Shown here: piece by piece, positions 54,541 to 64,000 of the stretch
How the letters are laid out: the number at the start of each line of letters is the position of its first letter
Position numbering within the stretch: the stretch's first letter is position 1
From: Viridothelium virens
Taxonomy: Eukaryota > Ascomycota > Dothideomycetes > Trypetheliales > Trypetheliaceae
NCBI GenBank assembly: GCA_010094025.1
Contig: ML991817.1
Span: 62,001-126,000 of the forward strand
DNA: 64,000 nt
Direction of reading: 5' to 3'
Position numbers and translations under genes: made by a program
Notes under the pieces: model-generated
Databases searched by the model: none
Told to the model about the DNA's origin: nothing
The model's input: only the letters and a program-made list of their open reading frames with translations

Positions 54541-57500
54541 ATGGCCGATGACGAGAATCAGCAGCTGTTCGCAAATACCTACACACCAGCTGATTCGAAA
54601 AGCCAAAGTAAGCGAGCTGCGGCGGCGACCGCTGCTCAATCTTGCGATCGAACTCTAGCGTCGGACCGCTCTGAAAACCTTGGGGTCACCGGATCGAGGC
54701 GCTGGCCAGCGATTTTTAGGCCGTCGAAGAAACCCTCAATTACGATAGATACAAATCTTGCTCAAAAGCGAAAAGGCGGCTTTGCCCAGAAAATCCCTGT
54801 CAGAGATGTCAGGCATCAGCCAAAGCGTGTTAGCTTCAAGTCCAACGCAAGAGCCTCGTGCCAGATTTCACCATCTAGCGGAAGCAGTGAGAGATCAAGG
54901 CAACCCTTAAGATTGGATACTACTCCGTGTCCCAAGGGACAAGTTAGGACAGGGTCTGACAACCGCCCTACGCCAACTGTTATCGTTACGCCTGCAACAG
55001 AGGATTTTCCGTGTTCGTTGTCGGCGAGACAAGAGCGAGGGTATCAATCTAGACCTCGTTCTAGTATCTACTCCAGAGCAACTTGCATCCTCGATTCTCC
55101 TGACTGCCACGATGTTCCGCCTTTGCCAAGTCTTTCTCATCACCAGTCATTTGACAACGCTAGACCGTCAGCTTCTCATTCTGGAACCTCAATTCGAGAT
55201 TCGGCTTTGACACCCTTTGAAGAGGACGATAGAGCAGATATATTCGGTCGAAACGAGCGGTCATTATCTACTTTCACAATCTTCGATGATGACGACGCCT
55301 CGTTTTCAGAGGGGACATCCAAAGATACGACCCCAGCGGAGCACCGAACACCCGATCTCCTATCTTCTAGATGGTCAAAGCCGATTCCGCGTAGATCTTG
55401 CGGATGGTGGAATGTTGTCACTTCCCCATTTTCTCTTAATCCGAGTAGCAATGGCAAGTTCGAAAGAATCTACTCTACATACGCTCCGGGGTATGGTACC
55501 AACCGACAGCTGGATATCTCAGAACCCCAGACAGCAGGCCTCCAACCACCTCAGGGCTGGGCTAGTCTGCCTCGAAGATCGAAAAGCTTCTCTGGTGCGA
55601 TACATCACGGACCTTCACGACCGAAGAAGCCAAGTCTGCCACTCAATCGCTCTATTGGGTCTCAAAATCTCGCTGAAACACCTCTATTCCAAGTTGGAGG
55701 GGAGCGAGAGCCACCAAAGACTGGAGAAGCCTCCAAATACTATGATCCGAATGAAGACTTTGGCTCGCCTAAGCCTTGCAATACTGTCGACCAAAACAAT
55801 GATGGTGATATTGCCCAGGCAAGAAGTCCGTGCAGGGATGAATCTGAACCTGAAAATTGTGAAGTGCCTATCGTACTCGGGAAAGGATCACCAGGGCAGC
55901 TCTCTGAAGCTGATCCCTATGGTGACTCAGCAGTGAGCTCTGATGAGGGTGCAGGCGCTGCAGAAAATCCGCATATGGGCAATGAACTGAGCGACGACAA
56001 CTCAACCAATGGTGAGATACTTTCTTTTCTTAATGACAACCCTTGTTCGAATGATGAAACCGACACGTCCCGTGGCCTTGATGATGGATATTCCGGCTCT
56101 GGAGACTCCGAGTTAGGAATTGCTGGGCTTGATGATCCTACCTGTCTCGATTCCGAGTCGATAACTCCAGGATACGATGACCCTGATGAGCAGGAATTAT
56201 AATTCGAAGACGCTACCGATAAAGGTTCTGTGCCTGGCTCTGGAAGCCTTGAATCAGGAATTTCCGGTTGCGATGATCCTGGATATGTGGGCTCTGAGTC
56301 GATGGGTTCAGAATACGAAAATTCTGACAACCAGGAACTACAATCCGAAGACCCTGCAGAGGAGGACCTTGAGTCAGACCGTGCAGACTCTGACCTAGGA
56401 ATGCTTGAACATGACGAACCTGCAAAAATTGACTCTGAGATGACGGGTTTAGACTATGAAGACTCTGAAGATCCTGAATTACGATCTGAGGACTATGATG
56501 AAGAAGATATGATGTCCGGTACTGGAGGATCTGAATTAGAAATTCCGATCTCTGATGAAGTTACTGACCCTCAGTCAACGAATCCAGAATGCGAGGATTT
56601 TGACGACCAAGGACTACAGTCTAACTACTCTACTGAGGAGCGTTTCAGACCTGGAAAGTCTGAAGCCGGAGATACTGACTTTGATGAATACCCTGATTAC
56701 GAAGAGACCTTTGACTGTGAAACACCCTCAGAACGCGAAGGTAAACCTGAATATGTTGGAGAATCTGACTACAGCGGAAAATCTGTCTATGATGGAGGAC
56801 TTCAAGATAGCATCGAACCTCGATATGATGACTTCGATTACAGACAGCCTGATCCTGACATTGGCCAAGAAGATGACAATTTCCGGGAACCTTCCCAATT
56901 CAGCAACTACGGTACTGAAAATCTGGATTCTAACTATAGTCCCGGTGGCTACGGCTCTTCAGGTTTCCGAGATACTAATGCGTTTCGTCCTAGCTCTAGT
57001 AGCCCTGCTAACGGGAATTTGAGTTATGAAGATCCAGAATTGGACGGTCACACTTACGGTGGCGTTGATGATCAAAATTATGGGTTTGGGGATCCCGGAT
57101 CAGCCGATGATCCTTACTTGGGAGATGATGGTATTCACGCCGATGAGTTTGCGTCAGATGCTAGTCTCACTTATGGCAACGAGCTTCCGGATAGGCCCGC
57201 TTCTGGCTACAGCAACCGTCTTGACTATGAAGATGATAGTGGCTTCTCCCCTGCTGATGTTTCAAATCTTAATGACAACCTTGATTACATCCCCAGCTCT
57301 GGAGCTGCTAATAACTTCGAAGATGGTCAGGATGACTGTCGTAGCTTATCAAGCGGCTTTCGTAGCAATGCTGGTCCAGAAGAGTTCTCTTCTTATGAAC
57401 CAGAGCACATTGATGGTGCTCGCTCTGACCACCCTTCCAGTCCTGGTTTTCCGTTGGATACTGGAAATGCCTATGAGCCCGAGGACCTGGTATCCACACC

Positions 57501-60477
57501 ACTAGGACCAGGTCCAAATGGAAATGATTTTCTTGATAACTTCGGCCTCCAGAATGGCGCTGACAGTTTTGTAGCTTCTAGGGAGAGGACACCATCATCC
57601 GGCGCATCGAACGACGAAATGATTAGGCCAAACCCCTTCGACGATCTCAGCCATGATGACCCATTCCTCTCGAGGGATTCACGCAATCTTGACCAGGAAT
57701 CCGTAATGTGTCAATCCTTCGGATCTCATGAAACAGGTACGTATGGGACTGATTCCCCTTCGAATATATCGCAGAGGCCTCGGGGAAGTCTTCTTGAGTC
57801 TATTGTTCCGGATCAGTATGGTGATGAGGCTCACCTAGAGCGGATGAGCGGCTCCTGGGATAAAGCACCCTCCGACTTTGCTACTTCTCCAAATGACGAG
57901 GAAGATCTTAATCTGAAGTCCGATTCTTACGAGATGTCTCCAAGTTCTGGGGCTAATTCGTACGCTGAAGAGGCTCTTGATTTGGAGTCTGATCCTGATG
58001 GAGAGACGGCCCAGGAGTACAATATGCCCTTAAATGATGATGATAGCTTTAAATCGGCGTCTGCATCATATCAAGACATGCCTCCTAACGATTGCTCATC
58101 TTTGTATGGTGACGCTGACCGCATCTCCTCTTCCCCTTTCAGCTGCACAAGTCTTGGCGATGATGAAGTTCTCCGTAGCAGTGGAGACGATTTCCGCCTA
58201 GACCCCAGCAATACACTTTTTGAACAGGATGGTTTCCAGGATTCCGTGACTAACTTAAATCCAGACCATGCGGTTTATCACGGTCCCGACAACGAGCCCA
58301 ATCAATTCAGTCCAAGCTACTTAGACCACGATCGCTCTGTCCCCAATACTCCTCACACAGAGACATATATCATCGACAAAGCAAAAGATAGACCTCTCTC
58401 ATATAGCAGCGGTAGATCGCTAGCAATTGACAGGCAGATCAATGAACCGTCCAGTGAGTACGATATGGCTTTTTCTCCGTTTTCGAACGCGGACGGTCAA
58501 ATGACCCTGTCTCCATGTTCGCCACAGTCAGAGGCTTACTCGATTCAAGAAGACTCGAGATCCCTGCCTGAAACTCCAGACGAGAACAATCTGGAACCTC
58601 CACACCTCTCTAATACGGAATCATTTCACTCCTCGACCTTAAGTCGCGGAGATCAAGAAATTTGGTCACCGCTGTCTCGCGAAACCGAGAATACCCCTGT
58701 GGTAGAAACTGCATCAATTGGTACTTATCTACCAAGTCATGAACTTCAGCGGCAGAGAAGCGAAATTGACATTGCAAAACCAAGCCCTCGAGCTTTTCCT
58801 GAAGAGGATATTGTGGATGCGTCGCGACGTGATTCTGTCATGGATGAGCGTAGCCTGCGAACCGGAAACACGCTCTTCGAGGGAAACAACTCCTCAACTA
58901 GCTTTGATGGGCAAGAGAAACTGCTTTGTCAAGAGATCAACCACCGCAAGGCATCTGGCAGCAAATTCCAGTGTTTCAGAAGACGGCAACGCAGCGTACA
59001 AAGAAGGTCGTGGGTCCGCTTCTGGCCCGACGTTGCTCTTGTGGTTTTATGTCTCGTGGTCTTAGCCATTATTGTCGTATTAGCCATGACCATCCATTTG
59101 AGTCAAGGTGATGTTCCTATTCAGGCGCAATGGCTCAATCTAACAGGGTTTCCCCCGATCCCGACTGGAGTGTCGACGATAGCCCAACCGAATGCTGTCA
59201 CTCAGGACTCAAGTTGTGTGAATCCAAGCACAATGTGGAGCTGTGCTGTTCCGAAAGAAGCTCAGTCTTTGTCGCCATCAAAGCAACAGCTGCAGCCCAA
59301 TTTTCGATTTGAGATTCGCTTCAAGAATGATAGTGTTGCGAATGCATCCTCATTACAGCCAACAAATAGCAGTATATCAGGTAACAGTCGAAGGGCATTC
59401 AATCCTGTAACAGCAGGTGCCTTTGTCAAAAGACAAGTGCTTGCTGCTCGAGACGTCGTTGATGGTGTCTTGTTCACACCAACACCAGCTCCTCCTTCCA
59501 AACAAGAGCAGGGCTTCCTAGGGAATACAACTGACAGTAACACTGCGCCTGTCGATGGGGAGGAAACCCCCTTTTACATATCATTCCTCAATGCCAGCGC
59601 GCTGCTTAGCGACGAGCAACCAAATTCGCATGTCATGCGTCGACAGCTAAAAAATAATACGAGCAAAGGAACACAAGAGTTGAGCGACCTGATGAAAAAT
59701 AATTATGTTGCCAATGGAGCAATTGAGTCCCGATCAGCAACACAGACCTCGCCTTTTCCCAACGATGCAAGTAATATACCTGGCCCCAACATCGTCGCCA
59801 ATGGCATGCCGGCTCCGGCCAATCTCCTTGCCTTTCCGCAAGCTCAACCACTTCGTCTCTTCAATCGTGGAAGCCAAACCGAACATTATGGATTCTACAC
59901 GTACTTCGACCGTTCCATCTTCCTCACTACAATCGGCGGGCTCAATGCTTCCGCTACCGCCTCTCCGGCACCTCAAGATGCGAATGGCGGCGCCCCAGCA
60001 TCCAATGCAACCTTTCAGTGTACGTGGTCACAGACCCGTTTCAAAGTCCAAATCTGGACTCGCAAGAACGCGGCCTTGCTCGGCTCTCCTTCACGCAGCA
60101 ACGGTATTCCTCTTCCGTCTAGCAATTCCACGGTCAAGGCTTCGAACTCATCTGCCAACGACTTCATCACGCCAGGCTCCTTCCCGTATCCTGTGACAAT
60201 CACGCTCGACCGTCATGGTGGCGATGCGAGCCAGAAGGGCGTATATTGCTACGCCCTGGATACGAACGGCAAGATCATGAGAGACGAGGCAACATGGCAA
60301 TGGGAAGATCGTGGAGCCGGTGGGACATTGGTGAACCCGGCAGCCGTGCCTGGCAACGAGACAGGGAGTTCAACGCAGAAGAGAAGCGGAGGTAATGATG
60401 ATGGCCAGCAGTATGGGGGTGTGGACGGGGGTTCAGGTGGTTGTGGTTGTGCATGGGAAAATTTCAGCGGAACTTGA
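54541..60477 (+). CDS. Giant acidic single-pass membrane protein, interrupted by one TAA
   Basis: One frame of 1979 codons with a single TAA at 56200-56202; without it the product would be about 1978 residues. The 553-codon first half starts MADDENQQLFANTY and has PSITIDTN and WWNVVTSPF blocks. Next comes an Asp/Glu/Ser-rich region with about four degenerate ~46-residue repeats (55.98-56.65 kb), then a very long acidic disordered part. One membrane helix (ALVVLCLVVLAIIVVLAM, about 59029-59091) precedes an ectodomain with QAQWLNLTGFPPIPTG, SSCVNPSTMWSCAVPKE, FRFEIRFKN, FYTYFDRSIFL and PGSFPYPVTITLDRHGGD. N- and C-terminal landmarks both belong to a Pezizomycotina membrane family (often misnamed glycoprotease family), supporting one gene. 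The downstream half could alternatively start at the ATG 56230. Function unknown. Confidence 0.78.
55980..56650 (+). repeat. Degenerate acidic tandem repeats, unit ~135-145 bp
   Basis: Four in-frame units of about 46 residues, each with a Ser/Gly lead, (E/D)xGI, an acidic DDP or DEP, and a (Q/R)ELxSED-like end. The TAA at 56200 falls at the position where the other units have Gln or Arg. Confidence 0.65.
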
Positions 60478-61006
60478 CGTCTGGAAAGGGAAAGGTGGTC
60501 GTTTGAGGGTAATGAAATTTCCTTTGTATGCTTCGAATGCATAGCGTGGCGTTTAGGAGGATTCGCATTTTTTGGTGTCTCCGTTGTCTTTTGATCAAGC
60601 ATATAGAACCTGGCTGGACCATTAATGTCGAATGGCGAAAAACATAGAAATCTGTTTCGTAGGCTAGATAGAGTGTAGTTGGAGTAAATCCACATGATGG
60701 CGGTAATATAAAGGCGTGACATTTACGTAGTTGTTTAGTCTGAAAATGAATCCAAGTTCGGATGAGTGGACTTTTTACATTTTTTGTCTCGTCCTGGATG
60801 GAGCCTTCATCATTTGCCCTAACGTTTGAATATACGATATAGTGCTACTGGGCTTGCTTTATGACACATAAAGATGCTAGACTAGTAGTCAATACAGGCT
60901 CTGGCGAATAGGCATTGATTTTCAAGACGATAACTACGATGGTATCATTGGCGCGCGACGAGTCTAAACATTGCCGATCCAATAACAAACATTCATAACG
61001 AGCAGT
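60478..61006. other. Convergent 3' spacer
   Basis: Between convergent genes; nothing recognised. Confidence 0.4.
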
Positions 61007-62343
61007 TTAATCTTGAACACTCTCAGTCGCTTTCTCCGCTTCAGCAGGCTTTTGCTCCTGAGTCTTCATGCCTGCTCCCTCGCCTACCGCGTTCAAATCT
61101 CCCTTCGTATCCACCTCCCCAACTCCTACCTGCTTCGCTTCACCCCCTGTAGCAGTCTCTTCCTCCTCTTCTTTCACCTCCGGTATTGCCGTGGCTTTTT
61201 CCACTTCCTTGACCTCTGCATCATCCACCAAATTCACGCTGCTCCCTCGATGCTCTATCTGCTCCGCCCCAGCCCCCTGCTTCTCCTCTACAGACAATCC
61301 AACAGCGGCGAGATTGTCCTGCGACTTTGCTGCCAAATCCTTGCCTGAATTCGAGGGATGCAACGTCCCATCTACATCCTTACCCGCACCCATATCTGCC
61401 CCCTCGCCCACATTCGTCACATCCGCCAACTTCCCTCCCTCTTCCCCCTCCACCGACGTAGCCGCCTCCGCCTTCTCCACCTCGTCCGCATTCTCCTTCG
61501 CCTGCTCCACACTCGCCCTCTTCGCACCAACACTCGAGTTCATCGTCTCCGGCTTCGTCGCCGCATCATCCAGCACCAGACTCAACACCTCCTCCACCGG
61601 CGCCTCATTCTCCTTCCCCACCCCCATCCCCTTCTCCTTCTCCCTCTCCGCCCCCGACCGCGCCTCCAACCCCCCAGTCGCCGCTGCCGCCGTAGCCTCC
61701 CTCGGCGCCGCCGCCACATCCGAAGGCAGCGGCCGCATCTTCGACGCGTCGACGCCTGCTTTCGGTAGTAGGGGGGTTCCGCCCGTCTTCTTGGCGTTTG
61801 CGACCGCCGCGGCTTCGGTGCCGAGCTGGCGGAGTGCGGCGCCTGGTTGGGGGTTTGCGGAGATGGAGGGGTGGGAGGTGGAGGTGGAGGGGGCGAGCGT
61901 GTTGGCGGTTTGGCCGGGTTTGGAGGCGAGGTCGGCGGAGGAGGGGCCGGAGGGGGCGGCGTCGAGGGAGGGGGTAGGGCCGATGTTTTCTTTGAGTTCG
62001 CCGAATTCGTTCCATTCTTCTATTTGCTCGAGGTCCTGAGGTAGGATGAGTGGAATTAGCGGTTTGGGGGGGTTATGGTGGGGATTGGAGGGTCAGTTGA
62101 GCGTACACCTAGCACCATTCCCTGCTTTACCAGACCCGGGAGCTTCCGCTTTCCGGCTCGTCGACCCCATAATTTTCGTGCTCGTTCTTCTGTTGCGGTG
62201 TCGAGAGCTTGGAATGGGATCTTATTGGCTTTGAGGATTGTCTCGAGACGAGAGGTAGCGGTGATGATGTGGGAAGAGCCGGCGGTCAGAGAGGTGAACA
62301 GGTAAAGGGTTGGATCGTCATCAAACGACGCAATGTCAGCCAT
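61007..62343 (-). CDS. SH3BGR/thioredoxin-fold protein with long disordered tail
   Basis: Protein of 421 residues; exons 62107-62343 and 61007-62035. The 71-nt intron uses donor GTACGC, joining GMVLG to DLEQIEEWNEFGEL. The first ~100 residues form a glutaredoxin-like SH3BGR domain: LYLFTSLTAGSSHIITATSR, LETILKANKIPFQALDTATE, then GLVKQGMVLGDLEQIEEWNE. There is no CxxC, so redox activity is unlikely, as in animal SH3BGRL proteins. The remaining 320 residues are Ala/Glu/Lys/Val-rich, disordered and of low complexity. Fungal members with this layout are conserved but uncharacterised. Confidence 0.85.
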
Positions 62344-62650
62344 GGTGAGGAGTCGGTTTTAGAAAAATTGTGAACTTGAATCTAGCTGATGACAACAGAT
62401 CTTTCTGTCAGGTTACTCTAGCAAGATTGGGATGGTAGAGGTGTCAAAGGCGCTGACTTTGCACCGAGTGGTTGCAGCTTGAAACAAGCAATGACGTTGC
62501 CGCAGCTTAAATAGGGTTTAGAGATGCAACTGCATCTTCGGGATCGTCTCCGAAAACCAGGGTTCGTCCCTTGCGGTTCACAGGGTTTGTACGTGTGCAT
62601 GCATAACGCTCTCTCATCTAGTACTACTAATAAAACTACAGAACAGAGTT
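62344..62650. other. Spacer downstream of the permease
   Basis: Promoter of the SH3BGR-like gene and 3' end of the permease gene; no feature recognised. Confidence 0.4.
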
Positions 62651-64000
62651 TCAAGGACTCATGCTCTTGCTTTGCTCGTGGGAGCCACTTTCGCTTTCTC
62701 CGTCGCCATTGATGGCCTTTCCATCAAAGCTTACATCTCCTTCCTGGAATGCCCGATGCTGGATGTTGACTCTGGGTCCTTTGAACCACTTTCGCGCGCT
62801 TACCAACCACCAGATCAGAACGCCAAACATTGGTCCTAGAGGGAATATCAGTTTTAAAATCCATGTAGATGCGATGGGATGAAATGCTGACCTCCATACA
62901 CCAGACATGTCCAATTCATCGTGGCAGGACTGTGATCGATCAGCAAGTACATTACAGATCAGAAATAATAACCTTACGTTAAGTCACTCCCAGTCGAGCT
63001 AGGCAGACAAAGAATGGGGATCATCAAGGCCACAAAAGCGGACGCGATGGAACCAATAATCGGGCTTGCCCTTCCCAAATTCCACGGTCCAGGCTTGAAG
63101 TTCCTCCCAACGAATGCAGTCTTAATGAATATCGGTGTTGTGAATGCAACAAAGGCGGCAATACCGCCAATGGAAAACAATGCGCCAATGGTGAGCTCGC
63201 CACCGAAAATGAGAAGGAGCATTATGATACCAATGACATTATTGTACCACACCGCGTTCACTGGCGTCAGAGTATACTTGTTCACCCGACTCCAATACTT
63301 CGAGAGCGGAAAGCAGCCATCACGTGCGTAGGCAAAAGTAACTCGAGACGCGGCAATCATGCAGCCCTGGCCCATAAAGAAGCCGGCTATGATGGTCAAG
63401 GCCAGAACCGCATTCACCATCCGTAATGGCAAGACCTGAGTAAGATATGCAGCATAGGGTTGGCCAATGGGGTCGTTCAAGGCAGCATCAATATCCACAA
63501 CTGTATATGCGACCACGAGCTGCAAAAACCAGCCGAAAGTACCTCCAGTGGCCGATGTGAGGAAGATTGCGCGGGGAGACGCAATGTTGGCATTAGAACA
63601 TTCCTCGCTGAGGTGAAAGGGTGAATCGTAGCCCGACATCGTCCAAATTACGCCAACGAAACTCATTAGAATGGAAACACCAGGTGGGAAGTCGATCCCG
63701 GCATAGATGGTACCCCAGACATCGCTACTAGACGAGAACTTTGGTAGGCCTCTATCCTCACGGTTTGTGCCGGCTGGAATGAGAATGATGACAACAATTA
63801 GGGCGAAGATGTTGAAAGTCGACCCAGCGGAATTGATCTGGGCTATCCATTTCGTCGGCACTGATGCCATGCACCCATGAATCAGCATGATAAGGACGGT
63901 GACAAGGAAGATCTGGTAGTTCTGCGGCGTATAGGCCGGATTATTGATGGACGCTGCCGCCAAAATCATGGCTGCCGTGCCATAATTGACAGAAGGTGCT
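62651..64000 (-). CDS. Amino-acid/GABA permease, APC superfamily (5' part outside window)
   Basis: Proton-coupled uptake transporter of the plasma membrane or vacuole. The part present spans about nine membrane segments. Exons run 62978-64000 (continues off the edge), 62892-62929 and 62651-62835; the 38-nt middle exon encodes PATMNWTCLVYG and joins in frame on both sides (introns 48 and 56 nt). Landmarks are GYDSPFHLSEECSNANIASP (the conserved family block), VTFAYARDGCFPLSKYW, TPVNAVWYNN and FKPGPWNLG. The order and these blocks fit the fungal GABA/choline permease (UGA4/HNM1-like) group. The C-terminal tail after the last helix (FGVLIWWLVSARKWFKGP) is hydrophilic. Substrate not decided; no break seen. 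Confidence 0.92.

Noticed and set aside
61068-62039. 323-codon plus-strand frame rich in Ser/Pro/Phe
   Set aside because: Antisense to the SH3BGR-like gene tail; no domain.
1-64000. tRNA, rRNA, CRISPR array, LTR or other virus-like element
   Set aside because: I looked for T-loop GTTCRANNC contexts, regular spacer repeats, reverse transcriptase or integrase motifs and long terminal repeats by eye and found none that I could support.

Overview
The window is nuclear DNA of a filamentous ascomycete (Pezizomycotina). Genes are split by many short GT-AG introns, mostly 48-70 nt, often with CTAAC- or TGAC-like branch points. The gene content is typical of moulds: cytochrome P450s, a SUR7-like eisosome protein, an Mnn10-like glycosyltransferase, a GH47 mannosidase, a PAN/apple secreted protein, a GPI-anchored protein, and a fungal form of the complex I PDSW subunit. 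All exon structures below were worked out by hand from reading frame, splice signals and family patterns. No species can be named.

Left edge (1-5.6 kb): the end of a probable terpenoid-type secondary-metabolite cluster. It holds the 3' part of a CYP65-like P450, a complete CYP68-like P450, a UbiA-superfamily membrane prenyltransferase or terpene cyclase, and, across a shared divergent promoter, an alpha/alpha-toroid (terpenoid-cyclase-fold) protein whose second exon appears frameshifted. More of the cluster may lie upstream of the window.

5.6-10.2 kb: a gene-poor stretch with a small fold-back element, a Tc1/mariner-type MITE plus a second partial copy, and a tandem duplication whose copies differ largely by transitions.

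10.2-20 kb: a SET-domain gene (with a 40-base A/T tract in an intron and a possible in-frame stop), GTP cyclohydrolase II (riboflavin), a single-pass surface protein, a GH47 mannosidase and an App1-like phosphatidate phosphatase. Two diverged copies of a ~185-bp repeat lie just past the 3' ends of the riboflavin and phosphatase genes.

20-46 kb: a repeat-bearing 2.2-kb spacer, a PAN-domain secreted protein, a methyltransferase, a cysteine-rich zinc-binding protein, a SUR7-like protein, two large disordered conserved proteins, a GPI protein, a PlsC acyltransferase, a five-exon bZIP factor, a small Cys-rich protein and a seven-exon O-methyltransferase.

46-64 kb: complex I PDSW-like subunit, Mnn10-like mannosyltransferase, a medium-chain dehydrogenase/quinone reductase, a giant acidic single-pass membrane protein interrupted by one TAA, an SH3BGR/thioredoxin-fold protein, and the 3' part of an amino-acid/GABA permease running off the right edge. 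Apart from the left-edge cluster the genes are housekeeping or surface functions with no obvious common pathway. No tRNA, rRNA, CRISPR or intact transposase gene was seen.
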